The notes: generated by a model from the letters alone, not told the origin. Positions 43,862 through 53,224 are shown, counted from the first letter of the stretch. The stretch is 64,000 bases of DNA from Sphaerisporangium fuscum (GCF_018531465.1 NZ_JAHDTF010000005.1:186001-250000), one strand, 5' to 3'. Numbers and translations: made by a program.

Positions 43862-45048
43862 TCGCAGTCCTGGGTGTCGACGCGGGCGACCGCGGCGCTG
43901 CCCTGGTCGGCGTCGGGCTGCACCTCGGCCGCGGTCAGGGCGAACCCGGTGTCCTTCTCGTCCGTCGCCGCGGCGAAGATCACGCCGTACACCTTGCCGG
44001 TGGGGGTCAGGAGCGGGCCGCCCGAGTTGCCCGGCTGCACCAGCCCCCGGATCGCGTAGACCTCGCGGGTCACGGTCTTGCGCGAGTAGATGTCGGAGGC
44101 CTTGGCGGGCTGCTTGACGCGGATCCTCGCCTCCTTCAGCGTGAAACCCTTGCCCTTGGGGAAGCCGGCGATGATCGCGCTGTCCTTGCTATCGGCGGTG
44201 TAGTCGAACTGCAGCGGCTGCACGGTGAGGTCGGGGACGTACAGGATCGCGATGTCGCGGTCGGGGTTGTACAGCACCACCTGGGCGTCGTGCCCGACGC
44301 GGTCGGCGTCGGTGACCCGCAGGTCCTGGGTGACTCCGGCGACCACGTGGGCGTTGGTCATGATGCGGTGCGGCGCGTAGACGAAGCCGGTGCCCTCGAT
44401 GCGCTTGCGGCAGCTGGGCGCGGTGCCCTGCACCTTGACGATCGCCCGGCGGGCCCGCTGCAACTGGGCGCCCTTGACCACGCTGGCGTCAGGCGGGGGC
44501 ACCTCGACGGACTCGCCTCCGCCGATGGCGTTGAACACCTGCGGGAACTCCGAGGTGTCCACGAACTTCTTGAACGACAGGCGCCAGTCCTTCGCCGTGT
44601 CGGGCATCGCGGCGTCGACGGTCTGCAGCAGCAGTGAGCCGTTGGTCTGCTGGCGCAGCCACGGAAAGGGCGCGACGGACAGCAGCGACCCGATCAGCCA
44701 GGCGATGACCAGCACCGACAGCGCGCTGGTGAACGTGCCGCCGAGGGCGTCGACCGTGCGCGCGGGCTCCCAGGTGACATGGCTGCGCACCACCGCGCCG
44801 ATCGTGGAGGAGGCGAACTGCCCCACGACCGCGGCCAGGAAAACGATCACGATGGCGAGCAGCGCCTGCTCGTAGGACCCGGTGACCACCGCGTGCGCGA
44901 TGGGCGGCGCGATCAGGACGCCGAGGAAACCTCCACCGACGAAACCGAGGAAGCTGAACGCCCCGATGATGAACCCCTGCCGATACCCGGAAACGGCAAA
45001 GGCGACCACAAGGACAATCAGGATGACATCGAGGAGATCGCCGCTCAC
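43858..45048 (-). CDS. MarP-like membrane serine protease (CvpA plus trypsin domain)
   Basis: 396 aa, GTG start without a clear ribosome site. Four N-terminal membrane helices of the CvpA type precede a trypsin-like domain with catalytic H234 (TNAHVV), D265 (PDRDIAIL) and S342 (QPGNSGGPL). Cys213 and Cys395 correspond in place to the redox-regulating disulfide known in mycobacterial MarP. MarP maintains acid and oxidative resistance by cleaving periplasmic targets. The synteny (epoxide hydrolase on one side, NUDIX and nth on the other) supports orthology. Confidence 0.93.
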   Translation of the reverse strand: MSGDLLDVILIVLVVAFAVSGYRQGFIIGAFSFLGFVGGGFLGVLIAPPIAHAVVTGSYEQALLAIVIVFLAAVVGQFASSTIGAVVRSHVTWEPARTVDALGGTFTSALSVLVIAWLIGSLLSVAPFPWLRQQTNGSLLLQTVDAAMPDTAKDWRLSFKKFVDTSEFPQVFNAIGGGESVEVPPPDASVVKGAQLQRARRAIVKVQGTAPSCRKRIEGTGFVYAPHRIMTNAHVVAGVTQDLRVTDADRVGHDAQVVLYNPDRDIAILYVPDLTVQPLQFDYTADSKDSAIIAGFPKGKGFTLKEARIRVKQPAKASDIYSRKTVTREVYAIRGLVQPGNSGGPLLTPTGKVYGVIFAAATDEKDTGFALTAAEVQPDADQGSAAVARVDTQDCD

Positions 45049-45109
45049 GCTTCAAAGGTATCCAGCGCGGCCACACGTCGTGCACCGGTTGGGTCGATAT
45101 CGTTGCGCC

Positions 45110-45772
45110 ATGGTATCGATCGGGGGATCGAGCAACGGGCGTACGGACGGCCGCACGGGCACGCGTTCCAGCGGCGGCCCCGGCCGGAGCCCCGATCCGG
45201 ACGAAGACGACGATCTGCGCGGCTGTGGCGTCCCCGAGCTGATCGCGGTCGCGCTGGCGGACCACGACCGCGACGGTCCGGCCAGGTGGAAGGCCGTGAG
45301 CCTTCTCCACAGAAGGGGCGACCTCGAGACCTTCACCGAGGCCCGCAGACTCTGTGCGAGCGACTCACCGGCCGAGAGGGTGCTCGGGGCCGACATCCTC
45401 GGGGAGCTGGGCGCGCCGCCGCGTCCCTTCGTCGACAAGTCCCTCTCGGTCCTGCGCTACCTCGCGGCCGGCGACGACGACGTACAGGTGCTCCACGCGG
45501 TGCTGATCGCGTTCGGGCATCTCGGCGACCCTCGGGCCCTGCCGTCGGTGGTCGATCTCGCCGGGCACGACGAGGCGTCGGTGAGGTACGGCGCGGCGTA
45601 CGCGCTGTCTCACGTCCTCGGCAGCCCGCCGGACCCCGCGGGGCTGGCGGCGCTGCGGCGGCTCGCCGCCGACCCCGACGAGGACGTCGCCGACTGGGCC
45701 GCGCTGGGCCTCATGCGGGCGGCGGGCGCGCCGGAGACCGCCGGCGGGATCGCTAGCGCCGGGCCAGCCTGA
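45110..45772 (+). CDS. HEAT-repeat protein
   Basis: 220 aa, ATG start, divergent from marP. After a disordered Gly/Ser/Asp-rich N terminus come HEAT/PBS-type repeats (RVLGADILGELG, VLHAVLIAFGHLGDPRALPS, VRYGAAYALSHVLG, VADWAALGLMRAAG). Likely a protein-interaction scaffold. Its 3' end overlaps the convergent NUDIX gene by 20 bp. Confidence 0.85.
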   Translation: MVSIGGSSNGRTDGRTGTRSSGGPGRSPDPDEDDDLRGCGVPELIAVALADHDRDGPARWKAVSLLHRRGDLETFTEARRLCASDSPAERVLGADILGELGAPPRPFVDKSLSVLRYLAAGDDDVQVLHAVLIAFGHLGDPRALPSVVDLAGHDEASVRYGAAYALSHVLGSPPDPAGLAALRRLAADPDEDVADWAALGLMRAAGAPETAGGIASAGPA

Positions 45773-46403
45773 TCACTTCCGGGGGCAGGTCCTCGACGTG
45801 GTCGCCGTTCCAGGGGCGCGCGAAGCCGGTCGCCGTGAGCACGGTGTCGAGCACGCCCGCCGTGAAGCCCCAGACGAGCATGTCGCGCACCCTGAAGGCG
45901 GGGCCGGCGGTGTGACCGCCGGGGAAGCGCAGCCGCAGCCGGTTGGCGGGATCGACCAGTTCGGCGATCGGGACGCGCGCGACGGCGTCGACCTCGTCGG
46001 GCGAGGCCGCGTACACGGCGCAGGGGGTGTGCCACCAGCCGAGCACGGGAGTGACCCTGTTGTCGCTGTGCCAGATGTAGAGCTCGGGAAGGGTGCCGAC
46101 CACCCGCACGCCGCGCGGATCGAGCCCGGTCTCCTCCTGGGCCTCGCGCAGCGCCGCCCCGACCGGCCCGCCGTCGCCGGGGTCCACCCCTCCGCCGGGG
46201 AAGGCCGGCTGCCCGGCGTGGTTGCGTCCCTTGGCGCTTCGCTGGATCAGCAGGATGTCGGGCCCCTCGGCGGACTCGCCGAACAGCAGCAGGACCGCCG
46301 CCTCGCGCCCGCTGTCTCCCGGGGGCCGCAACTCGGCCGGTACGGAGTGGTGGACGGCGTCAGCCGCGAGATCGTTCAACCAGCCGGGCACTGGAGCAGT
46401 CAT
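45753..46403 (-). CDS. NUDIX hydrolase (NudL/CoA-pyrophosphatase-like)
   Basis: 216 aa, ATG with a strong AGGAGGT upstream. The NUDIX box is GGGVDPGDGG...REAQEETGLD (Gx5Ex7REUxEExGU, with the first Glu position replaced by Asp). The preceding KGRNHAGQPAFPGG is the CoA-specific NudL-type signature. It probably hydrolyses CoA derivatives to 4'-phosphopantetheine and 3',5'-ADP. Position next to nth and marP matches mycobacteria. Confidence 0.9.
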   Translation of the reverse strand: MTAPVPGWLNDLAADAVHHSVPAELRPPGDSGREAAVLLLFGESAEGPDILLIQRSAKGRNHAGQPAFPGGGVDPGDGGPVGAALREAQEETGLDPRGVRVVGTLPELYIWHSDNRVTPVLGWWHTPCAVYAASPDEVDAVARVPIAELVDPANRLRLRFPGGHTAGPAFRVRDMLVWGFTAGVLDTVLTATGFARPWNGDHVEDLPPEVIRLARR

Positions 46404-46460
46404 GCGTTACCTCCTGGGGGGAGCAACATCGGCAGGCGTCCGGCTGCTTCCCGCCGTGCG

Positions 46461-47180
46461 TCAGGAGAACGGGCCGCTGCGCACCAGTTTGGCGGCCTGG
46501 GCGGGGTCGGTGGGGCCCTCGCCGTACGACGGGCACAGGCTCGCCAGCGGGCAGACGCCGCAGGCGGGCTTGCGCGCGTGGCAGATGCGGCGGCCGTGCC
46601 AGATCAGGTAGTGGGACATGAGGGTCCACTGGTTCTTCGGGATCAGCTCGCCCACGGCGTGTTCGATCTTGACCGGGTCGGTCTCGGTCGTCCAGCCGAA
46701 GCGGCGCGTGAGCCGCTGGAAGTGGGTGTCCACGGTGATGCCGGGCACGTCGAAGGCGTTGCCGAGCACGACGTTGGCGGTCTTGCGGCCGACGCCGGGC
46801 AGGGTGACGAGGTCCTTGAGCTTGCCGGGGACCTCACCGCCGTAGCGCTCGCACAGGGCCTGCGCCATGCCCATGATGCTGTTGGCCTTGGCCCGGAAGA
46901 ACCCCGTGCTGCGGATGATCTCTTCCAGCTCGGCCCGGTCGGCGGCGGCGTAGTCAGCCGCTGTCCGGTATTTGGCAAAAAGTACCGGAGTAACGATGTT
47001 GACCCTTTTGTCCGTACACTGCGCGGAGAGGATCGTTGCGACCAGCAGCTCCAGCGGGTTACCGAAGTCGAGTTCGCAATGGGCGTCAGGGTAGGTTTCG
47101 GCCAGGATTCGGGTCATTCGCCGAGCTCGGCGGACGAGAGCGAGCCGGGACTCCCCAGCTGAGGTCACTTTGCGGGGCAC
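46461..47180 (-). CDS. nth: endonuclease III
   Basis: 239 aa, GTG start. HhH motif [10 protein letters not shown] with catalytic K133, general-base D151 ([11 protein letters not shown]), and four Cys ([17 protein letters not shown]) for the [4Fe-4S] cluster. It removes oxidised pyrimidines and nicks AP sites. It is divergent from crp, with the putative Crp site between them. Confidence 0.96.
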   Translation of the reverse strand: MPRKVTSAGESRLALVRRARRMTRILAETYPDAHCELDFGNPLELLVATILSAQCTDKRVNIVTPVLFAKYRTAADYAAADRAELEEIIRSTGFFRAKANSIMGMAQALCERYGGEVPGKLKDLVTLPGVGRKTANVVLGNAFDVPGITVDTHFQRLTRRFGWTTETDPVKIEHAVGELIPKNQWTLMSHYLIWHGRRICHARKPACGVCPLASLCPSYGEGPTDPAQAAKLVRSGPFS

Positions 47181-47220
47181 CCCGACAGCCTACGCGGACG
47201 GGCTCCATGAGACCCGCTTG

Positions 47221-47234
47221 GTGCAGTACGTCAC
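47221..47234. promoter_or_regulatory. putative Crp-binding site upstream of crp
   Basis: GTGCAGTACGTCAC fits the Streptomyces Crp consensus GTG-N6-GNCAC and seven of eight positions of GTGA-N6-TCAC. It lies 78 bp before the crp start and 41 bp before the nth start, so it could mediate autoregulation. Confidence 0.55.
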
Positions 47235-47311
47235 AATGTCTAGCAGCGAGCGCGATCCCAGGCGTGGTGCGCGCAGTCGTGATGGCGCGACCACTGGAGC
47301 GAGGAGGCACC

Positions 47312-47992
47312 GTGAATACCGACGACGTGCTGGGTAAGGCCCCTTTGTTCTCCGCGCTCGACCGTGAGAGCGCGGCCGCCCTACGCACGGGAATCTCGGA
47401 GGTAGAGCTCCACAAGGGGCAGACGCTGTTCAGCGAGGGCGAGACGGGCGACCGGCTCTACGTCGTCCTCGACGGCAAGATCAAGCTGATCCGCACCGCC
47501 CCCGACGGCCGCGAGAACCTCCTCAGCGTGCTCGGCCCCGGCGAGATGTTCGGCGAGCTCTCGCTGTTCGACCCCCGGCCGCGCACGGCCAGCGCGATCG
47601 CGCTCACCGACGTGCGGCTCGCCGGCCTCGGGCACGACGACCTGCGGCCGTGGCTCACCGGACGCCCCGAGGTGGCCCTGCACCTGCTGCGCGCGCTCGC
47701 GCAGCGGCTGCGCCGCACCAACGACGTCATGGCCGACCTCGTCTTCACCGACGTGCCCGGCCGGGTCGGCAAGGCACTGCTCGACCTCGCCGAGCGCTTC
47801 GGCCAGAAGACCGACGAGGGCCTGCGGGTGCACCACGACCTCACCCAGGAGGAGCTGGCGCAGTACGTCGGCGCCTCCCGCGAGACCGTGAACAAGGCCC
47901 TGGCCGACTTCGCCCAGCGCGGCTGGCTCCGCATCGAGGCCAAGGCCGTGGTCATCATGGACGCCGACCGGCTCCAGGCCCGCTCCAGGTGA
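47312..47992 (+). CDS. crp: Crp-family regulator
   Basis: 226 aa, GTG with GAGGAGG upstream. cNMP-binding domain with GDRLYVVLDGKIKL and the cAMP-pocket block FGELSLFDPRPRTASA. HTH QEELAQYVGASRETVNKALA. It closely matches S. coelicolor Crp, a cAMP-responsive global regulator of germination and secondary metabolism, and the mycobacterial Crp in the same gene context. Confidence 0.96.
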   Translation: MNTDDVLGKAPLFSALDRESAAALRTGISEVELHKGQTLFSEGETGDRLYVVLDGKIKLIRTAPDGRENLLSVLGPGEMFGELSLFDPRPRTASAIALTDVRLAGLGHDDLRPWLTGRPEVALHLLRALAQRLRRTNDVMADLVFTDVPGRVGKALLDLAERFGQKTDEGLRVHHDLTQEELAQYVGASRETVNKALADFAQRGWLRIEAKAVVIMDADRLQARSR

Positions 47993-48002
47993 CCCTGGAG
48001 GG

Positions 48003-48800
48003 TCAGAGGCTCTCGAGGTAGGCCAGCTGGGCCCGCACGGACATCTCCGCGGCGGGCCACAGCTCCTCGGGGACGTCCGCGTAGACCACCTCCACGATCT
48101 CGCGCGGCGTCCTCGCCCCCTCCCGCCGTGCCCGCTGGATCTGGTCGAGGCGCTCACGCCGGTGGGCGATGTACCCCTCCAGCGCCTTGATCGGGTCGGG
48201 CAGCACCGGCCCGTGCCCCGGAAGCAGGGCCTCGGCCGCCACCATCTCGGCGCTCGCCCGCAGCCGGTCGAGGCTGCGCAGGTAGTCGGCCAGGTCGCCG
48301 TCCGGGGCGATCACCGTCGTCCCCCTGCCGAGGATGGTGTCACCGGTCAGCAGCGCGGCGTCGCTCGGCAGCCAGAAGCACAGCGAGTCGAACGAGTGGC
48401 CCGGCGTGCCGATCACCCGGAGCTCCACCTGACCCGCCGTGACCACGTCGCCGTCGGCGAGCCCCTCCTCGCCGAGGACGTGCCGGGGGTCGAGGGCGCG
48501 CACCGGCGCGCCGGTCATCCCGGCGAACCGCCTGGCTCCGCCGCTGTGGTCGTCGTGCCCGTGGGTCAGCAGGATCGCCTCCACCCGCCTGCCGGCCAGA
48601 TGGCCGGCCACGCGCCGCAGGTGCTCCTCGTCGTCGGGCCCCGGGTCCACGACGAGCACGGCCGTCGCGTCCGGCTCGCCGATCACCCAGGTGTTCGTGC
48701 CCTCAAGGGTCATGGGCGAGGGGTTGGGGGCCAGCAGGTTCGTGGCGCGGGGCGTGCCGGATCCGTCCGGGCCGTCCAGGGGGATTCGCAGACCGCTCAT
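48003..48800 (-). CDS. metallo-beta-lactamase-fold hydrolase
   Basis: 265 aa, ATG overlapping the upstream NUDIX stop (ATGA). Metal motifs are THGHDDHSGG, GTPGHSFDSL, LLTGDTI and LLPGHGPV. The LACTB2-like C-terminal helix region (YIAHRRERLDQIQRA, then REIVEVVYADVP) suggests a glyoxalase II/LACTB2-like role. The substrate is unknown. It corresponds in position to Rv3677c. Confidence 0.92.
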   Translation of the reverse strand: MSGLRIPLDGPDGSGTPRATNLLAPNPSPMTLEGTNTWVIGEPDATAVLVVDPGPDDEEHLRRVAGHLAGRRVEAILLTHGHDDHSGGARRFAGMTGAPVRALDPRHVLGEEGLADGDVVTAGQVELRVIGTPGHSFDSLCFWLPSDAALLTGDTILGRGTTVIAPDGDLADYLRSLDRLRASAEMVAAEALLPGHGPVLPDPIKALEGYIAHRRERLDQIQRARREGARTPREIVEVVYADVPEELWPAAEMSVRAQLAYLESL

Positions 48801-49660
48801 GGCATCCGATAATCCTCTCCCGGCAGCACGATCCACATCTCGCCCTCGACTTCGGCGATGCGCGGCTGGAACGTCACGACCTCCCGCTCGCACGCCAGGA
48901 CGGCTTCCACGTCGTCGTACTCCGACATCTCCGTCAGAGTGCGGACCGTCGGGGGCATGAGGAAGATCTCGCCCTCCTGGGCCCGGCGCAGCGCCCCCGC
49001 CGGGCGCAGCCACGCCACCGCGTCCGCCTCGCCGCCCACGTCTCGGGTGCGCTGCCCGGGCGGCATCGCGGCCACGAAGAACCTCGTGTCGAACCTCTTG
49101 TGCTCCACCACGGGAGTGATCCAGTGGGCCCAGGGCCTCAGCAGGTCGGCGCGCAGCACCAGGCCCCGCTTGTTCAGGAACTCCGCCAGCGAAAGGGACC
49201 GGGCGATCAGGGCCTCGCGGTCGGCCTCCCAGTCGTCCCCGGTGGTGTCGGCCACGACCGTGTCCGGGCTCGGCCCGGCGAGAAGCACGCCGGACTCCTC
49301 GAACGTCTCGCGCACGGCCGCGCAGACCAGGCCGCGGGCGGTGTCGGGGGCGGCGCCGAAGACGCGGCCCCACTCCTCGGGCGCCGGCCCCGCCCAGGCG
49401 ACCGCCTGGTCGGCGTCGCGCGGGTCCACCGAGCCACCCGGGAAGACGTACGCGCCGGCCGCGAAGTCCATGCTGGCCTTGCGCCTGAGCAGGTAGACCT
49501 CCAGGCCCGCCCGGCCGTCCCCGTCCGGCCCGCCGGGCTCGCCGCCGTCGCGCAGGAGCACCACGGTGGCGGCGTCCCTGGCGGGCACGGGGAGGATGTC
49601 GCCGGAAAGGATCGCGCGGGCTCGCTCACCGAACTCACCCGGCAGCGGGATGCCGTTCAT
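48797..49660 (-). CDS. NUDIX hydrolase
   Basis: 287 aa. The ATG was chosen for GGAGG upstream. NUDIX features YVFPGGSVDPRD then CAAVRETFEESGVLL (RExxEExG variant with RETFEESG). This long actinobacterial NUDIX family lies upstream of the MBL gene, with which it overlaps. Substrate unknown. Confidence 0.9.
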   Translation of the reverse strand: MNGIPLPGEFGERARAILSGDILPVPARDAATVVLLRDGGEPGGPDGDGRAGLEVYLLRRKASMDFAAGAYVFPGGSVDPRDADQAVAWAGPAPEEWGRVFGAAPDTARGLVCAAVRETFEESGVLLAGPSPDTVVADTTGDDWEADREALIARSLSLAEFLNKRGLVLRADLLRPWAHWITPVVEHKRFDTRFFVAAMPPGQRTRDVGGEADAVAWLRPAGALRRAQEGEIFLMPPTVRTLTEMSEYDDVEAVLACEREVVTFQPRIAEVEGEMWIVLPGEDYRMP

Positions 49661-49713
49661 GACGCCTCCATGATCCAACCGAACAAAGCTCGGCTGGACC
49701 ATGGTGTCACGGA

Positions 49714-50175
49714 TCAGCGCACCTCGGCGATGAGCTCGACCTCGACCGGGGCGTCCAGCGGAAGGACGGCGACACCGACGGCGCTGCGGGCGTGGAGTCC
49801 GGCGTCCCCGAAGACCTCGCCGAGCAGCTCGCTGGCGCCGTTCACGACCTGCGGCTGGCCCGTGAAGCCGGGCGCGCTCGCGACGAACCCGACGACCTTG
49901 ACGATCCGCACGACGTTGGACAGGTCACCGACGGCCGAGGCCAGGGCCGCGATGGCGTTCAGCGCGCAGATGCGCGCCTGCTCCTTGGCCGTCTCCGGGT
50001 CCACCTCGTCGCCCACCTTGCCCGTGACCGCGAGCTTGCCGTCGACCACGGGAAGCTGGCCGGAGGTGTAGACGTAGTCGCCGGTACGGACGACGGGGAC
50101 GTACGCGGCGAGCGGCTTGACCACCTCGGGAAGCGTCAGGCCGAGCTCCGCCAGCTTCTGCTCGGGGGTGCTCAT
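49714..50175 (-). CDS. RidA-family deaminase
   Basis: 153 aa, ATG overlapping the preceding small gene (ATGA). YjgF/YER057c/UK114 blocks: DYVYTSGQLPVVDGK, ARICALNAIAALAS and APVEVELIAEVR. In true RidA, an Arg in the last block binds the carboxylate; here the corresponding stretch is VLPLDAPVEVELIAEV without that Arg, so the enamine-deaminase function is uncertain. Confidence 0.88.
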   Translation of the reverse strand: MSTPEQKLAELGLTLPEVVKPLAAYVPVVRTGDYVYTSGQLPVVDGKLAVTGKVGDEVDPETAKEQARICALNAIAALASAVGDLSNVVRIVKVVGFVASAPGFTGQPQVVNGASELLGEVFGDAGLHARSAVGVAVLPLDAPVEVELIAEVR

Positions 50176-50327
50176 TCCTTCTCCCGCTTCATGTAGGCGA
50201 CGAGCTGCTCGGGGTTCGGGCCGGGGATCACGGTGACGAGCTCCCAGCCGTCCTGTCCCCAGTTGTCCAGGATCTGCTTGGTGGCATGGGTCAACAGCGG
50301 AACTGTCGAGTATTCGTAGCGTTTCAT
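50172..50327 (-). CDS. DUF4177 small protein
   Basis: 51 aa, ATG start. YEYSTVPLLTHATKQILDNWG is typical of DUF4177 proteins. It overlaps ridA by ATGA, and the mycobacterial block has a similar tiny gene at this position (Rv3678A). Function unknown. Confidence 0.82.
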   Translation of the reverse strand: MKRYEYSTVPLLTHATKQILDNWGQDGWELVTVIPGPNPEQLVAYMKREKE

Positions 50328-50419
50328 GGTGGCACTGTAGACCGCGCGGACCCGCCGGGTGGCGTCCGGAGCAGCGGGGGCGGCCATCAGCGAAATGACC
50401 GTTGGGTAGCCTTCGAAGG

Positions 50420-51424
50420 GTGAGCGCTCGCGACACCGATTGGGACGGCGTACGACTACACGTCGTCACCGGCAAGGGCGGCACGGGCAAGACGACCGTG
50501 GCCGCGGCCCTGGCCCTCGCCCTCGCGGCGGGCGGCAAGAAGGTCCTGCTCGTGGAGGTCGAGGGCCGTCAAGGCATCGCCCAGGTCTTCGACATCCCGC
50601 CCCTGCCGTACGAGGAGCGGAAGATCGCCGTCGCCCCGGGCGGCGGCGACGTCTACGCGCTGGCCATCGACCCCGAAGAGGCCATGCTCGAATACGTCGA
50701 GATGTTCTACGGCCTGAAGCGCGCGGGGAAGGCCCTCACCAAGATCGGTTTGGTCGACTTCGCCACGACCATCGCCCCCGGACTGCGCGACGTGCTCGTC
50801 ACGGGCAAGACCAGCGAGGCCGTCCGGCGCCGCGACCTCTCCGGCAGACGGGTGTACGACGCCGTCGTGATGGACGCGCCCCCCACCGGTCGCGTCACCA
50901 AGTTCCTCAACGTCACCGCCGAGGTGGCGGGCCTCGCCCGCATCGGCCCGGTCAAGAACCACGCCGACCTGGTGCGCGGGGTGGTCGCCTCCCCAGAGAC
51001 GGCCGTGCATTTCGTCACACTTTTGGAGGAGATGCCGGTCCAGGAGACGTTGGACGGCGTCGAGAGCCTCCGCGCGGCCGGCCTGCCGGTCGGCGGGATC
51101 TTCATCAACATGGTCCGTCCCGAGGTGCTGCCGAAGGCGGCGCTGGACGCCGCCATGAAGGACCACTTCGATCCCGCCGAGATCGCGCTCGGCCTGAAGG
51201 CCGCGGGCGTCATCGACGGCACCGCCGACGCGTCCGCGATCGCCCAGGCTCTCGCCCAGGAGGTCACCGAGCACGCGCAGCGCACCCGGCTGGAGCGCCG
51301 CGAGCGGCGAGCCCTGGCGGCGGCCAAGGCGCCGCGGTACGAGCTGCCGCTGCTGCCCGACGGCGCCGACCTCACCGGTCTGTACGAGCTGGCCGAAGCA
51401 ATGTGTTCCCAGGGAGCAGCGTGA
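50420..51424 (+). CDS. ArsA/GET3-like ATPase A
   Basis: 334 aa, GTG start with no strong ribosome site. Deviant Walker A TGKGGTGKTT with the signature Lys, then DAPPTGRVTKFLNV (switch II) and a family C-terminal region. It overlaps the next ATPase gene by GTGA; the pair corresponds to Rv3679-Rv3680 (BagA/BagB), which form a complex in mycobacteria. Confidence 0.92.
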   Translation: MSARDTDWDGVRLHVVTGKGGTGKTTVAAALALALAAGGKKVLLVEVEGRQGIAQVFDIPPLPYEERKIAVAPGGGDVYALAIDPEEAMLEYVEMFYGLKRAGKALTKIGLVDFATTIAPGLRDVLVTGKTSEAVRRRDLSGRRVYDAVVMDAPPTGRVTKFLNVTAEVAGLARIGPVKNHADLVRGVVASPETAVHFVTLLEEMPVQETLDGVESLRAAGLPVGGIFINMVRPEVLPKAALDAAMKDHFDPAEIALGLKAAGVIDGTADASAIAQALAQEVTEHAQRTRLERRERRALAAAKAPRYELPLLPDGADLTGLYELAEAMCSQGAA

Positions 51425-52578
51425 AGGCTCATGCGGGGGACGTCCCCCACGTCACGAGGATCTCACCGGTCCTCGACATCGACGCCGTGCTCGACGACCC
51501 CGGCACGCGCATCGTGGTGTGCTGCGGGTCGGGCGGCGTCGGCAAGACCACCACGGCAGCGGCCCTCGGGCTGCGGGCGGCCGAACGCGGACGGCGGGTG
51601 GTCGTGCTCACGGTCGACCCCGCGCGGCGTCTCGCCCAGTCGATGGGATTGACCGAGCTCGACAACACCCCGCGCCCGGTCGCCGGAGTACAGGGACCCG
51701 GCGAGCTCCACGCGATGATGCTCGACATGAAGCGGACCTTCGACGAGATCATCGAAGCTCACGCGGATCCCGAGCGCGCCCGGACGATCTTGTCGAACCC
51801 CTTCTACCAGTCGCTGTCGTCGAGCTTCTCCGGCACCCAGGAGTACATGGCGATGGAGAAGCTCGGCCAGCTACGGCGTCAGGACGAGTGGGATCTCATC
51901 ATCGTCGACACCCCGCCGTCGCGCTCGGCCCTCGACTTCCTCGACGCGCCCGAACGCCTCGGCCGCTTCCTCGACGGGCGGCTCATCAGGATCTTGATGG
52001 CTCCGGCGAAGGCCGGGGGACGCAGCGCGTTCAAGCTGCTCAACGCCGGTTTCGGCCTCGTGGCCGGGGCGATGACCAAGATCCTCGGCGCGCAGTTCCT
52101 CAAGGACATCCAGACGTTCGTCGCCGCCCTCGACGCCGTATTCGGCGGGTTCAGGCAGCGCGCCGAGCAGACCTATCGCCTGCTCCAGGCTCCCGGCACC
52201 GCGTTCCTCGTCGTGGCCGCGCCGGAACGGGACGCGATGCGGGAGGCCTCGTACTTCGTGGAGCGGCTGGCGGAGGAGCGCATGCCCCTGGCCGGCCTGG
52301 TGGTCAATCGGGTACACCGATCTCCGGCGCCGGCCCTCTCGGCGGCTCGGAGCACGGCCGCCGCCGAGGACCTCGAAACGCGTGGCGAGCATGAACTGAC
52401 GGCCGCCGTGTTGCGGCTTCACGCCGGACGCATGCAACTCGCCGCGCGGGAGAACCGGGAGCAGGAGCACTTCGCGACGGCCCACCCGACGGTGCCGATC
52501 TCCCAGGTACTCGCGATGCCGGAGGACGTGCACGACCTGGCGGGTCTGCGCAGGATCGGCGAACTCCTCGTGTCATGA
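51421..52578 (+). CDS. ArsA/GET3-like ATPase B
   Basis: 385 aa, GTG overlapping the previous stop, with GGGAG upstream. Walker A CCGSGGVGKTT, VLTVDPARRLAQSMG, the switch region DTPPSRSALDF, and a C-terminal helical region. It is longer than A and is predicted to form an A/B heteromeric ATPase. In mycobacteria the pair protects against glycerol and nitric-oxide stress. No arsenic genes are nearby. Confidence 0.93.
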   Translation: MKAHAGDVPHVTRISPVLDIDAVLDDPGTRIVVCCGSGGVGKTTTAAALGLRAAERGRRVVVLTVDPARRLAQSMGLTELDNTPRPVAGVQGPGELHAMMLDMKRTFDEIIEAHADPERARTILSNPFYQSLSSSFSGTQEYMAMEKLGQLRRQDEWDLIIVDTPPSRSALDFLDAPERLGRFLDGRLIRILMAPAKAGGRSAFKLLNAGFGLVAGAMTKILGAQFLKDIQTFVAALDAVFGGFRQRAEQTYRLLQAPGTAFLVVAAPERDAMREASYFVERLAEERMPLAGLVVNRVHRSPAPALSAARSTAAAEDLETRGEHELTAAVLRLHAGRMQLAARENREQEHFATAHPTVPISQVLAMPEDVHDLAGLRRIGELLVS

Positions 52579-52658
52579 GGCTCATGCCATGAGCCAAGGA
52601 CGTCTCTCGGGAGCGATCGGCGTGGGGGACGCGAGGCGGCCGGCCCCCGCCCCTGAAC

Positions 52659-52955
52659 TCAGCCGGCGATCAACTCGTTCGTGCGCTCGTACTCTTCCTT
52701 GGCGACCTCGAGCAGGTCACGCCACGACGTGACCTCCGGGCGGCGCCTGAGCAGCGCTCGCCGTTCCCGCTCGGTCATCCCGCCCCAGACCCCGAACTCG
52801 ATGCGATTGTCCAGAGCGTCCGCGAGGCACTCCGTACGGACCGGGCATCCTCGGCAGATCAGCTTCGCCCTGTTCTGGGCGGCACCCTGGACGAACAACG
52901 CGTCAGGATCCGCACCTCGACAGGCGGCACGGGAGGTCCAATCCGTGATCCACAT
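52659..52955 (-). CDS. wblA: WhiB-family regulator (WblA/WhiB4-type)
   Basis: 98 aa, ATG with GGGGAG upstream. [4Fe-4S] cysteines C12, C34, C37, C43 (ICRGCPVRTEC), the GVWGG turn and a basic RERRALLRRRP DNA-contacting tail are all present. Near-identical in the core (LFVQGAAQNRAK, then ECLADALDNRIEFGVWGGMT) to Streptomyces WblA, a global repressor of antibiotic genes needed for sporulation, and syntenic with it and with mycobacterial whiB4. Confidence 0.95.
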   Translation of the reverse strand: MWITDWTSRAACRGADPDALFVQGAAQNRAKLICRGCPVRTECLADALDNRIEFGVWGGMTERERRALLRRRPEVTSWRDLLEVAKEEYERTNELIAG

Positions 52956-53097
52956 TTCGACCCCACTCCCCTATAGGTGGTCAGTCGTCACTTGGCGGCC
53001 GACGGGCGCGGGCGTCGAGCCTCCTTATTCAGTTGCCGCAGAGGAGAACGTACGCAACCAGACGTTCGGACCGACAGTCCCCGGGCGGGTCAATTTC

Positions 53098-53123
53098 CCA
53101 CATGGTCATGTCAGGCCATGTGG
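53098..53123. promoter_or_regulatory. inverted repeat between wblA and the PBP gene
   Basis: CCACATGG at 53098-53105 and CCATGTGG at 53116-53123 form a perfect 8-bp dyad with a 10-bp spacer, midway in the divergent promoter region. Operator-like; the binding protein is unknown. Confidence 0.45.
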
Positions 53124-53224
53124 CCGGGAATGACTAGTCCTCCCCCCGTCAGGTAGCGGGCGAGTCAAGGCGAAATGGACTTTCGGTACGTATTGAGTCA
53201 GCAGTTCGGCATACCCTTGGACGT

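Noticed and set aside
50440-52578. A 712-aa reading spanning both ArsA-like genes
   Set aside because: Its first ~325 codons are an out-of-frame shadow of ATPase A; the real second gene starts at the GTG overlapping the first stop.
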